The notes: generated from the sequence alone by a model not told the origin. A DNA stretch of 64,000 bases from Aphodoplasma sp045626925 (GCA_045626925.1 JAZUQZ010000027.1:1-64000); one strand, 5' to 3'; counted from the stretch's first letter, positions 6,644-14,177 are shown. Made by a program: numbers and translations.

Positions 6644-7906
6644 TTATTCACTTACTCTTACAATATCTGCACCAAGCGCTCTAAATTTTTCCTCCATATT
6701 TTCATATCCTCTGTCAATATGATGGAGCGCATGTATCTGTGTCTTACCATTTGCTATAAGAGCAGCAATAACCATCGCAGCACCTGCACGCAAATCGGTT
6801 GAACGGACAGGCGCACCCATAAGCGACTTTACGCCTTCAATCACGGCAACACGACCATTTACCTTTATATTAGCTCCCATTCTTTGAAGCTCATCCACAT
6901 ACTGAAATCTGCTATCCCATACATTTTCCGAAATCATACTCGTGCCTTCTACAACCGTCAAAAATGCCGCAATCTGTGGATGCATATCAGTTGGAAAGCC
7001 CGGATATGGAAGTGTTTTTACTGTGATTTTATTAAGCTTTTTATCCGGAGCACAGCTTACCCTTACACTATCATCAAACTCCTCAACAGTAGCGCCCATT
7101 TCTATAAGCTTTGATGTAATTGACTCAAGATGCTTTGGAATAACATTTTTAATAAGTACATTACCTCTTGTTGCAGCAGCCGCAACCATAAATGTCCCCG
7201 CTTCAATCTGGTCGGGAATAATCGAATACGAACCACCGTGCAAACGAGATGTACCTTTAATTTTAATAATATCTGTACCTGCGCCCTTTATGTTGGCGCC
7301 CATAACATTCAAAAAGTTTGCAAGGTCAACTATGTGTGGCTCCTTTGCAGCATTTTCAATAGTTGTAGTGCCCTCTGCCAAAACTGCTGCAAGCATAATA
7401 TTCATAGTAGCGCCAACACTTACAACATCAAGATATACATGCCCGCCACAAAGCTTTTCCGCTTCGGCGTATATGACACCTTTTTCAACCATCGTCTTTG
7501 CACCAAGTGCCTCAAAGCCTTTACAATGCTGATCAATAGGTCTTGGACCCAAATCACATCCACCCGGCATTGCAACCTCTGCTTTGTTAAATCGTCCTAA
7601 AAGGACACCAATAAGATAATACGACGCACGCATTTTTCCCACAAGCTCATATGGCGCGCTTTTATATGTAAGATTCGACGAGTCAACCTCTATCGCGCCA
7701 TCATCTTCAAAGCTAACCTTTGCGCCAAGCTCACGCATTATATCACAAATATGTAAAACATCTTTAATTTTTGGTATATTCTCAAGTCTACAGCTTCCAT
7801 TAACAAGCATCGCCGCAGGCAAAATCGCCACTGCAGCATTCTTTGCTCCACTTATAGACACTTCTCCAAAAAGCGGATTTCCACCTTGTACAACGAGTGT
7901 ATCCAA
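6644..7906 (-). CDS. murA: UDP-N-acetylglucosamine 1-carboxyvinyltransferase MurA
   Basis: First committed step of peptidoglycan synthesis: transfers enolpyruvate from PEP to UDP-GlcNAc in the cytoplasm. 420 residues. Seen: LVVQGGNPLFGEVSISGAKNA, PGGCDLGPRPIDQH with the catalytic cysteine (Cys present, so fosfomycin-sensitive type), GFPTDMHPQ, and DLRAGAAMVIAALIA. Start: TTG at 7906 behind AAGGGG gives the standard N-terminus; the GTG three codons upstream would overlap the ribosome binding site. A 19-base perfect palindrome lies immediately upstream (7918-7936). Confidence 0.95.
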   Translation of the reverse strand: MDTLVVQGGNPLFGEVSISGAKNAAVAILPAAMLVNGSCRLENIPKIKDVLHICDIMRELGAKVSFEDDGAIEVDSSNLTYKSAPYELVGKMRASYYLIGVLLGRFNKAEVAMPGGCDLGPRPIDQHCKGFEALGAKTMVEKGVIYAEAEKLCGGHVYLDVVSVGATMNIMLAAVLAEGTTTIENAAKEPHIVDLANFLNVMGANIKGAGTDIIKIKGTSRLHGGSYSIIPDQIEAGTFMVAAAATRGNVLIKNVIPKHLESITSKLIEMGATVEEFDDSVRVSCAPDKKLNKITVKTLPYPGFPTDMHPQIAAFLTVVEGTSMISENVWDSRFQYVDELQRMGANIKVNGRVAVIEGVKSLMGAPVRSTDLRAGAAMVIAALIANGKTQIHALHHIDRGYENMEEKFRALGADIVRVSE

Positions 7907-7917
7907 GTAATTCACCC

Positions 7918-7936
7918 CTTATTTTGTCAAAATAAG
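7918..7936. promoter_or_regulatory. Palindrome upstream of murA
   Basis: CTTATTTTG-T-CAAAATAAG, a perfect 9-base inverted repeat around one central base; its last bases touch the AAGGGG ribosome binding site of murA. It could be an operator or an RNA hairpin limiting translation. Function unknown. Confidence 0.5.
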
Positions 7937-8055
7937 TATCATACAATAAGTCACAATTCAATCTAAAAAAGTACATAATAATACAATCATATACATTATA
8001 ACACTATTTATTTAAAAAAGCAAAATTTTTTTGAAAAAATATATGTTTTTTATTA

Positions 8056-8090
8056 TAGAAAAAACGACCTGTCTTTACAAGTCGTTTTTT
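8056..8090 (-). terminator. Terminator of tRNA-Thr
   Basis: Ten-base-pair stem AACGACTTGT/ACAGGTCGTT (8063-8086, one G-T pair) with loop AAAG and T runs on both sides, so it can work in both directions. It follows the tRNA CCA end directly. Confidence 0.85.
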
Positions 8091-8165
8091 GGAGCTGGTA
8101 ATGGGACTCGAACTCTCGACCTGCTCATTACGAATGAGCTGCTCTAACACCTGAGCTATACCAGC
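8090..8165 (-). tRNA. tRNA-Thr, anticodon CGT
   Basis: 76 nt on the minus strand. Acceptor stem GCTGGTA/TACCAGC, discriminator T, encoded CCA. Anticodon arm GCTCA-TTCGTAA-TGAGC, so anticodon CGU reading ACG. T arm contains GTTCGAGTC. Promoter and terminator fit a single-gene transcript. Confidence 0.95.
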
Positions 8166-8198
8166 ACAAATTTATATATCATTTTTGTCACGATAAAT

Positions 8199-8227
8199 AT
8201 TATATCACGGCACAAAATATAAGTCAA
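8199..8227 (-). promoter_or_regulatory. Promoter of tRNA-Thr
   Basis: Minus strand TTGACT (8227-8222), 17-base spacer, TATAAT (8204-8199). It sits within the end of the rplL terminator region. Confidence 0.8.
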
Positions 8228-8267
8228 TAAAAAAATTAAGCCACCGACCAAATCGGTCGATGGCTTA
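8228..8267 (-). terminator. Terminator of the ribosomal protein operon
   Basis: Thirteen-base stem TAAGCCATCGACC/GGTCGGTGGCTTA (8237-8267, one G-T pair) followed on the minus strand by a T-rich tract. It lies 24 bases after the rplL stop and closes the operon before any rpoB. Confidence 0.9.
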
Positions 8268-8290
8268 ACACTTTTCGTTTTAAGCTATAA

Positions 8291-8677
8291 TTACTTAAGT
8301 TCAACCTTTGCGCCAACTTCTTCAAGCTTTGTCTTGATTGCTTCTGCATCTTCCTTAGAAGCACCCTCTTTAACAGCTTTAGGAGCACCATCAACAAGGT
8401 CCTTTGCTTCCTTAAGACCAAGGCCTGTAATCTCACGAACAACCTTGATAACCTTAACCTTCTCAGCACCTGCATCAGCAAGGATAACATCGAAGTCGCT
8501 CTTCTCTGCAGCAGCAGCACCTGCATCAGCAGCACCACCAGCAGCAACAGCAGCTACAGCAACAGGAGCAGCAGCGCTAACGCCGAATTCCTCTTCCATA
8601 GCCTTAACCAATTCAGAAACCTCTAATACTGTAAGCTCTTTGATTGCGTCTAATACGCTTGTAACTTTTTCACTCAT
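8291..8677 (-). CDS. rplL: 50S ribosomal protein L7/L12
   Basis: 128 residues. N-terminal dimerisation domain (to about residue 34), Ala/Gly-rich hinge (about 35-58) and C-terminal factor-binding domain with KVIKVVREITGLGLKEAK and GAPKAVKEG. Forms the stalk with L10 and recruits elongation factors. AGGAGG-like site upstream (GGAGGTATATTAAA). Last gene of the operon; a strong terminator follows, and rpoBC, the usual neighbours, are not here. Confidence 0.97.
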   Translation of the reverse strand: MSEKVTSVLDAIKELTVLEVSELVKAMEEEFGVSAAAPVAVAAVAAGGAADAGAAAAEKSDFDVILADAGAEKVKVIKVVREITGLGLKEAKDLVDGAPKAVKEGASKEDAEAIKTKLEEVGAKVELK

Positions 8678-8730
8678 TTTAATATACCTCCATAAATTTT
8701 AATTTGTTTTTTGTTTTGTTTTAAATAATA

Positions 8731-9270
8731 TTACTCGCCTGCTGCGGCTTTCTTTTCCGCATAAGCGTTAAGCGCAATTGCCATAGCACGGATATTTCCC
8801 TGCAAAATGTTGACAACTCCGGATATAGGCGCGTTCAAGCTGCCCATAAGTTTTGCAATAAGCTCCTCCTTCGAAGGAAGCTTTGAAAGCTCAATAACAC
8901 CTTTTTCATCAATAACCTTACCGTCAACGAAACCTGCTTTAATGCTAACAACATCGTTATCCTTTGCAAACTTCGCCAAAACCTTTGCCGGTGCAACCGC
9001 ATCTGTCGATGAAACTGCAAGAGCTGTAGGGCCATGTAAAATCGGGTCAAGCTCATCAAGACCAACCTCTTTCGAAGCAAATCTCGTCAATGTGTTCTTT
9101 ACAACATGATAGCTTACGCCTGCTGCTCTAAGGTCACTTCTAAGCTTTGTATCCTCTTCAACCGTCAATCCACGATAATCGAATAAAACGCCCGCCTGTG
9201 CACTTTTGAGTGTTTCAATAAGTTCAGCTACTATCTTTTGCTTTTCACTTAAAACCTTTTCACTTGGCAT
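8731..9270 (-). CDS. rplJ: 50S ribosomal protein L10
   Basis: 179 residues from the ATG at 9270, which has CAGGAGGTG; longer in-frame starts enter the leader. Anchors L7/L12 dimers to the ribosome. Seen: VLFDYRGLTVEE, VVKNTLTRFA and HGPTALAVS, with a helical C-terminus ending AYAEKKAAAGE for L7/L12 binding. Regulated by the L10 leader and terminator just upstream. Confidence 0.96.
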   Translation of the reverse strand: MPSEKVLSEKQKIVAELIETLKSAQAGVLFDYRGLTVEEDTKLRSDLRAAGVSYHVVKNTLTRFASKEVGLDELDPILHGPTALAVSSTDAVAPAKVLAKFAKDNDVVSIKAGFVDGKVIDEKGVIELSKLPSKEELIAKLMGSLNAPISGVVNILQGNIRAMAIALNAYAEKKAAAGE

Positions 9271-9300
9271 ATGGTTTTTCACCTCCTGTAATTTAAGGTT

Positions 9301-9340
9301 AAAATCAAAACCGACTCCCACGCAGACACGAGAGAGCCGG
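9301..9340 (-). terminator. Attenuator terminator in the rplJ leader
   Basis: Minus strand CCGGCTCTCTCG/CGTGGGAGTCGG stem (9311-9340) with six-base loop, followed by TTTTGATTTT. It sits between the L10 leader and rplJ and would cut transcription when L10(L12)4 binds the leader. Confidence 0.8.
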
Positions 9341-9380
9341 TAAAACGCAATTATACATAGCACACTTTGTGCTAAAAATT

Positions 9381-9450
9381 ACAAAGCCCACCTCGGCAGG
9401 AAAACAAGTCGTTTATTATGGTGCAACACACCACCTGCTGTCTACGGAAG
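9381..9450 (-). ncRNA. Ribosomal protein L10 leader
   Basis: Minus-strand RNA contains CCGTAGACAGCAGG (9447-9434) and later CCTGCCGAGG (9400-9391), the conserved kink-turn and internal loop strands of the Bacillota L10 leader. L10 is known to bind this mimic of its 23S site to repress its own operon. Confidence 0.85.
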
Positions 9451-9476
9451 AAATATCAATTTTTTCAACAAATAAA

Positions 9477-9505
9477 ATCATAACACAAACTTTTTGTGTT
9501 GTCAA
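9477..9505 (-). promoter_or_regulatory. Internal promoter of rplJL
   Basis: Minus strand TTGACA (9505-9500), 17-base spacer, TATGAT (9482-9477). The spacer is nearly all a perfect inverted repeat AACACAAA/TTTGTGTT (9482-9500), which may also act as a weak terminator for rplA. Confidence 0.75.
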
Positions 9506-9522
9506 GAGCAATTTTAAAATTT

Positions 9523-10218
9523 TTACGCTTCTGCTCTTGCCGGGTTGATTTTAATTCCAGGACCCATTGTCGATGCAACAGCAACACTCTTCAAATACTG
9601 ACCCTTTGCAGCTGCAGGCTTTGCCTTAACAACAGCACTGATAAGTGTTTTGTAATTCTCCAAAAGCTTATCTGGACCGAAAGACGCCTTGCCGATAGGG
9701 CAGTGAATTATGTTTGTCTTATCAAGTCTGTACTCGATTTTACCTGATTTAATTTCTGCTACAGCTTTTGTAACATCAGGAGTAACTGTGCCGGCCTTTG
9801 GTGATGGCATAAGTCCCTTAGGACCAAGAACCTTACCAAGACGACCTACAACGCCCATCATATCGGGTGTTGCAACAACTACATCATAATCAAACCAGTT
9901 ATCGTTTTGAATCTTTGGAATTAACTCCTCGCCGCCAACGAAATCAGCACCTGCAGCCTCAGCCTCAGCAACCTTATCGCCCTTTGCAAAAACGAGCACA
10001 CGCATTGTCTTACCTGTACCATTAGGAAGCACAACCGCACCTCTAACCTGTTGGTCTGCGTGTCTTGAGTCAACACCTAATTTAATATGAACCTCAACAG
10101 TCTCATCAAATTTTGCCTTTGATGTTTTAATGGCAATATCAAGAGCCTCTGCAGGATCATATGTCTTAGTTTTGTCAAACAGCTTTACGCTGTCTTGATA
10201 CTTTTTACCTCTAAACAT
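9523..10218 (-). CDS. rplA: 50S ribosomal protein L1
   Basis: 231 residues from ATG 10218 behind AAGGAGG. Seen: RGKKYQDSVKLFDKTK, HIKLGVDSRHADQQVRG, LMPSPKAGTVTPDV and the C-terminal SVAVASTMGPGIKINP. Forms the L1 stalk at the E site and in many bacteria represses rplKA translation. Follows rplK after 82 bases. Confidence 0.97.
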   Translation of the reverse strand: MFRGKKYQDSVKLFDKTKTYDPAEALDIAIKTSKAKFDETVEVHIKLGVDSRHADQQVRGAVVLPNGTGKTMRVLVFAKGDKVAEAEAAGADFVGGEELIPKIQNDNWFDYDVVVATPDMMGVVGRLGKVLGPKGLMPSPKAGTVTPDVTKAVAEIKSGKIEYRLDKTNIIHCPIGKASFGPDKLLENYKTLISAVVKAKPAAAKGQYLKSVAVASTMGPGIKINPARAEA

Positions 10219-10300
10219 ATTACCTTTCCTCCTTATGTGGTCAAACAAAGCAATTCCCTAAACTGCTTCTCCCACGAATTCACATCTGGCATATGCCAAA

Positions 10301-10726
10301 CTAATCCTCTACTACAATACCCATGCTTCTTGCCGTACCCGAAATCATACTGATAGCGGCTTCAATGCTTGCAGCATTCAAATCGGGCATTTTCTGCTCT
10401 GCAATCTGACGAACTGCATCTTTGGAAATCGTAGCAACCTTTGTCTTGTTTGGTACGCCGGAAGCTTTCTCGATTTTGCACGCTTTTTTCAAAAGAACGG
10501 CTGCTGGAGGAGTTTTTGTTATAAACGAGAAAGAACGATCTGCATAAACAGTAATAACAACCGGTATAATAAGACCTGCGTCTTTTGCTGTCTTTTCGTT
10601 AAACTCCTTACAGAATTGCATAATGTTCACACCGTGCTGACCTAAAGCAGGACCAACCGGCGGAGCAGGTGTTGCTTTACCCGCACCAATCTGTAATTTA
10701 ATGTAACCTGCAACTTTCTGTGCCAT
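10301..10726 (-). CDS. rplK: 50S ribosomal protein L11
   Basis: 141 residues, full length. N-terminal IKLQIGAGKATPAPPVGPAL with the proline-rich thiostrepton-site loop and C-terminal rRNA-binding domain with GTARSMGIVVED. Builds the GTPase-associated centre. AAGGAGGTG upstream. Preceded by a structured intergenic segment after nusG. Confidence 0.97.
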   Translation of the reverse strand: MAQKVAGYIKLQIGAGKATPAPPVGPALGQHGVNIMQFCKEFNEKTAKDAGLIIPVVITVYADRSFSFITKTPPAAVLLKKACKIEKASGVPNKTKVATISKDAVRQIAEQKMPDLNAASIEAAISMISGTARSMGIVVED

Positions 10727-10763
10727 GTGACTTGCACCTCCTTATTAAACAAATGTGGTAATG

Positions 10764-10822
10764 GCGGACTTTCGTCCTCCCACTCAAGGCTCTGCGCCTT
10801 GGAGGATGCGAAAAATTCGCAT
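10764..10822 (-). promoter_or_regulatory. Structured intergenic RNA element between nusG and rplK
   Basis: Two adjoining perfect hairpins: ATGCGAA/TTCGCAT (10806-10822), and a two-tier stem in which GGAGG pairs with CCTCC (10801-10805 with 10776-10780) enclosing GCCTT/AAGGC (10796-10800 with 10786-10790). No T run follows, so it is not a simple terminator. It may be a processing site or an L1/L11 autoregulatory leader; this is inference. Confidence 0.5.
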
Positions 10823-10862
10823 AATATATTAACAAATAGAGCCTATAATAAACCCTAATTTA

Positions 10863-11399
10863 TTAATCAAGTGTTTCAATTTGATAAAAATCAAGCTCGA
10901 CAGGTGTATCCTGTCCAAACATAGATACGCATATGCGCACCTTTTGTTTTTCTTCATTAATTTCTTCAACTACGCCGATAAAGTCTTCCAAAGGACCTGA
11001 TGCGATTTTTACATTGTCGCCAACTGCAAAATCAATCTGTGTAACCTGCTTTTCAATACCGAGTTCGTATACTTCCTCCTCGGTAAGCGGAACAGGCTTT
11101 GACCCCGGTCCTACAAAGCTCGTAACTCCACGAGTGTTGCGCACTACAAACCAGCTTACATCATTCATAATCATCTTTACAATAACATAACCCGGAAGCA
11201 CCTTGCGTTGTACTACTTTGCGCTCTTGTGTGCCATCGTCTTTGTCCTTTACTTCAACGACTTCCTCCATTGGAATTCTGATCTCTTGTATAAGGTCAGA
11301 AATCCCCCTGTTTTCAACCGTCTTTTCAATGTTTGTCTTGACTTTATTTTCGTAGCCCGAATAGGTATGTATAACATACCATTTTGCTATATCAGCCAT
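10863..11399 (-). CDS. nusG: Transcription termination/antitermination factor NusG
   Basis: 178 residues. NGN domain begins WYVIHTYSGYENKVKTNIEK and includes VLPGYVIVKM and FVGPGSKPVPL; the C-terminal KOW domain starts at about residue 125 with GDNVKIASGPLEDFIGVVEE. Binds RNA polymerase and couples it to ribosome or Rho. Follows secE with a short gap, the standard order. Confidence 0.97.
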   Translation of the reverse strand: MADIAKWYVIHTYSGYENKVKTNIEKTVENRGISDLIQEIRIPMEEVVEVKDKDDGTQERKVVQRKVLPGYVIVKMIMNDVSWFVVRNTRGVTSFVGPGSKPVPLTEEEVYELGIEKQVTQIDFAVGDNVKIASGPLEDFIGVVEEINEEKQKVRICVSMFGQDTPVELDFYQIETLD

Positions 11400-11427
11400 A
11401 CCTCACTGCTCCTTTACGGGCTCGTTA

Positions 11428-11682
11428 TTACTTAAACTTCAATACATCAGTAAAAGCCTTGCCAAAATCGCCAATGACAAAACCTCTTACACTTCCACCG
11501 AAGATAGCATCAACGATTGCCAAAAATATGCCAACCATAATGATTACGGCAACAACTATTGCTGTATTATGAACGGTCTGTGACCATGTAGGCCATACAA
11601 CCTTCTTCATTTCGCTTTTTACTTCTTTAAAGAATTTAATCATTCTTGAAAAAAAGCCTTGTTTTTTTGTAGATTCGCTCAT
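11428..11682 (-). CDS. secE: Preprotein translocase subunit SecE
   Basis: 84 residues, short single-span type. Amphipathic helix with FFKEVKSEMKKVVWPTW (SecE signature with the Lys-Lys-Val-x-Trp-Pro motif) followed by one transmembrane helix (about 42-62). Clamps the SecY halves. Lies between rpmG and nusG as in most Bacillota. Confidence 0.95.
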   Translation of the reverse strand: MSESTKKQGFFSRMIKFFKEVKSEMKKVVWPTWSQTVHNTAIVVAVIIMVGIFLAIVDAIFGGSVRGFVIGDFGKAFTDVLKFK

Positions 11683-11726
11683 GACAAATCTCCTCCTAGA
11701 AAAATTAACCTGTTACTACGCTTTTA

Positions 11727-11876
11727 CTATTTTGTTTCCTTATGAAGCGTGTGCTTTCTGCAAAACTTACAATATTTGTTAAGCTCAAGTCTGTCCGGAG
11801 TATTCTTCTTGTCTTTCATTGTGTCATAGTTTCTTTGTTTACACTCACTGCACGCCAAAGTAATTTTTGTTCTCAT
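11727..11876 (-). CDS. rpmG: 50S ribosomal protein L33, zinc-binding form
   Basis: 49 residues from ATG 11876, which has CGGAGGTG; longer in-frame starts are rejected. MRTKITLACSECKQRNY and the second pair CKFC give the two CxxC knuckles of the C+ zinc form. First gene of the leftward ribosomal/transcription operon. Confidence 0.95.
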   Translation of the reverse strand: MRTKITLACSECKQRNYDTMKDKKNTPDRLELNKYCKFCRKHTLHKETK

Positions 11877-12027
11877 GGTTACACCTCCGTTTATGTGATA
11901 CACAACACAGCGCAACAAAATCCGCCATGTTTTCATAATTTTAACGCATATTTTTCGGTCCTTTTTATATAGATATTTAACCTCTTAAAATCATGCATAA
12001 AAAAAAAGACCTACACAAAGCACTAAT

Positions 12028-12056
12028 ACTATACCACAATAAAACCTTCAAGTCAA
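12028..12056 (-). promoter_or_regulatory. Promoter of the rpmG-secE-nusG operon
   Basis: Minus strand TTGACT (12056-12051), 17-base spacer, TATAGT (12033-12028). Predicted leader of about 145 bases before rpmG. Confidence 0.75.
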
Positions 12057-12140
12057 TAGAAAAAGCAAAAAAATTTTTTGCTCATCAAAAAACTGCCCCC
12101 CAACATACAAGAATATCCAATCTTATTTACAATAATTTAC

Positions 12141-12169
12141 TTGATTTTTTCACGAACTGTATATATAAT
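12141..12169 (+). promoter_or_regulatory. Promoter of radC
   Basis: TTGATT (12141-12146), 17-base spacer, TATAAT (12164-12169), 28 bases before the radC ribosome binding site region. Confidence 0.7.
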
Positions 12170-12203
12170 TAAGAATATACTCTACTATGGAGGTTTTATT
12201 GCT

Positions 12204-12899
12204 ATGGCAGATGCTATTCAAAAAGAAAATACGCACCTTGGTCATCGCGAAAGATTGAAACAGCGTTTCTTTGTAGAAGGGCTTGATAATTTTGAAGACC
12301 ATCAGATTCTTGAGCTATTGCTTTTTTATGCAATACCGCAAAAAGATACAAATGACCTCGCTCATACATTGCTGAAAACCTTTGGTTCCCTTTCAGGCGT
12401 TTTCGACGCACATCCAAAGGAGCTCCAAAAAACAAATGGCATAAGTGAGCATAGCAGCGTTCTTTTGTCAATGATGTCGGGTCTCACGCGTGCATATGTC
12501 AGAAGCGCAACTCGCGAGCGTCCACGCCTTGATAGCACAACCAGCGCATATGAATATATAAAGACCTTTCTTATGAACAGAATCTATGAGGTATTCTATA
12601 TTTTCTTCCTTGATAATTCAAACCGTATTATATATGAAGAAGAAATTTGTGAGGGGACGCTCGACGAGATAAATTGCTATCCGCGCACAGTGCTTGAGAA
12701 GGTGTTTCGCCACAATGCAAAAAAGATAATCCTTGCACATAATCACCCATCGGGCCAGCTTCGACCATCACCCGGCGATATCGAAACTACACAAAACCTT
12801 GTCGAAATACTTGGCAAACTTGATATCGAAGTGACTGACCACATAATTGTCGGCAAGGATGACTATTTGAGTATGGCAGAAATAGGATGTCTTAAATAA
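12204..12899 (+). CDS. radC: RadC/UPF0758 family JAB-domain protein
   Basis: 231 residues from ATG 12204 behind GGAGG. N-terminal helix-hairpin-helix-like part with HRERLKQRF and LLKTFGSLSGVF; C-terminal JAMM/MPN metalloprotease-like domain with AHNHPSGQLRPSPGD (metal ligands His, His, Asp). The name RadC comes from an old repair phenotype; the biochemical role of the family is unsettled. The upstream in-frame extension to 12078 covers the promoter and is rejected. Terminated by a hairpin shared with the convergent gene. Confidence 0.92.
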   Translation: MADAIQKENTHLGHRERLKQRFFVEGLDNFEDHQILELLLFYAIPQKDTNDLAHTLLKTFGSLSGVFDAHPKELQKTNGISEHSSVLLSMMSGLTRAYVRSATRERPRLDSTTSAYEYIKTFLMNRIYEVFYIFFLDNSNRIIYEEEICEGTLDEINCYPRTVLEKVFRHNAKKIILAHNHPSGQLRPSPGDIETTQNLVEILGKLDIEVTDHIIVGKDDYLSMAEIGCLK

Positions 12900-12904
12900 A
12901 TAAA

Positions 12905-12943
12905 AAAAGAGCTATGGCAAAGTTTTGCCACAGCTCTTTTCTA
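12905..12943. terminator. Bidirectional terminator between radC and the exported protein gene
   Basis: Stem AAAGAGCT..TGGCAAA/TTTGCCA..AGCTCTTT (one mismatch) with A run before and T run after, usable by both converging genes. Confidence 0.85.
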
Positions 12944-13414
12944 TTTTACACTATATTTGCCTTTAATCATCAAAATCGCATCACCTTTGGTGCTGATTTT
13001 CACGCCGCGTCCATCATCAAGCGGAACAATCAATAAATGGTTTGACGGCACAGCCACACCATTTGCAAGGTCGCATCCTCCGGTAACATCCGAAATGCCA
13101 CCACGGTCAGAGCCGATAACGCTTGCACTTCCCATACGCAAAATCATTTCCGTTCCCGCTCCCGATACTATTGTTGTGCCCGCTTTTACATTTACAACCT
13201 CAAATGTAGCCGACGCAGTCTCTTTATCCGACGGCTTTATGCCCGCTACAGCGTCGTCTATGTATGAGTAAATTTTTGGTAGCAAAACCTCATCAATATA
13301 GCTTTTTGTAATGAGTGGATCGCCATCACTTCCCGGTTCGGCAGCAAATGCAAGACCCATAGCGCCAAGCGCAAGCGCACAAACAATACACACTATAAAA
13401 ATTCTCTTTTTCAT
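12941..13414 (-). CDS. Small exported protein of unknown function
   Basis: 157 residues from ATG 13414 (GGGGTG upstream). A signal peptide is clear: KK, hydrophobic core IFIVCIVCALALGAMGL, then AFA-AEPGSDGD cleavage region. After it comes DPLITKSYIDEVLLPKIYSYID, a segment I have seen in other exported Bacillota proteins but cannot name; the rest is Gly/Val-rich beta-type sequence (MILRMGSASVIGSD, GVAVPSNHLLIVPLDDGRG). No catalytic motif seen. It follows ndoA on the same strand after 46 bases. Confidence 0.8.
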   Translation of the reverse strand: MKKRIFIVCIVCALALGAMGLAFAAEPGSDGDPLITKSYIDEVLLPKIYSYIDDAVAGIKPSDKETASATFEVVNVKAGTTIVSGAGTEMILRMGSASVIGSDRGGISDVTGGCDLANGVAVPSNHLLIVPLDDGRGVKISTKGDAILMIKGKYSVK

Positions 13415-13459
13415 CAAAAACACCCCTATTTCATTTGTATATTTTTCCAGTAAAAATTT

Positions 13460-13810
13460 TTACAGCTCAACAAGACCAAAGCTTATAGATATAGCGGCAT
13501 TGACCTTTTGCATCAGCTCTTCATCGAGACAGCCAATTTTTTCCTTAAGCCTTTTTTTATCAATCGTTCTTATCTGTTCTAAAAGTATTACAGAATCTTT
13601 ATTAAGTCCATACTCCTCAGCACTTATTTCAATATGCGTCGGCATTTTTGCCTTGTTTATCTGCGAAGTAATCGCCGATGCAATTACAGTCGGACTATAC
13701 TTGTTTCCGATGTCATTTTGCACTATCAAAACAGGTCGTATGCCACCTTGCTCCGAGCCTATTACAGGACTTAAATCAGCATAAAAAATGTCGCCTCTTT
13801 TTACAATCAC
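13460..13810 (-). CDS. ndoA: Type II toxin NdoA/MazF endoribonuclease
   Basis: 116 residues, the same length as Bacillus EndoA. VKRGDIFYADLSPVIGSEQGG with the catalytic-loop Arg and GIRPVLIVQND, then Thr/Ser (VIASAITSQI) of the active site. Cuts RNA at short U-containing sites (UACAU in Bacillus). GTG start overlaps the antitoxin TAG stop by one base, so translation is coupled. Confidence 0.95.
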   Translation of the reverse strand: MIVKRGDIFYADLSPVIGSEQGGIRPVLIVQNDIGNKYSPTVIASAITSQINKAKMPTHIEISAEEYGLNKDSVILLEQIRTIDKKRLKEKIGCLDEELMQKVNAAISISFGLVEL

Positions 13811-14088
13811 TAATTTTCACACTCCGATAATTTTTCCTCATAGCAAAACTGTGTATCACTATCTGCTTCAAAACACATTTCCGCGAGCGACAAATTGATG
13901 CTGCCCATCTGCGTGTACCCTTTTTTTAATTCTTCCCTTATTTTATTACATCGCTTTTGTGCGACATATTCCCCTAATCCTCGTCTTATAAATTCACTTT
14001 TGCTTACTCCCTCTATTGATGAAAATTCATCAATGGCCTCTATTGTTTCCACAGGAAGCGCAACCAAAACCTTTTTGTATCGTGGCAC
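13810..14088 (-). CDS. ndoAI: Antitoxin NdoAI (ribbon-helix-helix)
   Basis: 92 residues. N-terminal ribbon-helix-helix DNA-binding segment KVLVALPVETIEAIDEF and GVSKSEFIRRGLGEYV; acidic C-terminal tail that would block the toxin active site. GTG start after TAGGGTT. Lies between alr and ndoA as in Bacillus and other Bacillota. Own promoter with an inverted repeat upstream suggests autoregulation. Confidence 0.92.
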   Translation of the reverse strand: MPRYKKVLVALPVETIEAIDEFSSIEGVSKSEFIRRGLGEYVAQKRCNKIREELKKGYTQMGSINLSLAEMCFEADSDTQFCYEEKLSECEN

Positions 14089-14125
14089 CGTAACCCTACC
14101 CCCATTCTGCGATTATATCAAATGC

Positions 14126-14170
14126 ACTAATATATACTTAAATTATATACTAAAAATATATATTAGTCAA
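14126..14170 (-). promoter_or_regulatory. ndoAI-ndoA promoter with overlapping inverted-repeat operator
   Basis: Minus strand TTGACT (14170-14165), 17-base spacer, TATAAT (14147-14142). A perfect 11-base inverted repeat, ACTAATATATA (14126-14136) and TATATATTAGT (14157-14167), brackets the -10 and enters the -35. This is the geometry expected for binding by the RHH antitoxin dimer; that it is the site is inference. Confidence 0.75.
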
Positions 14171-14177
14171 TGGAAGT

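Noticed and set aside
12078..12203. Longer N-terminus for RadC
   Set aside because: The extension covers the promoter and lacks a ribosome binding site; ATG 12204 has GGAGG and gives the usual length.
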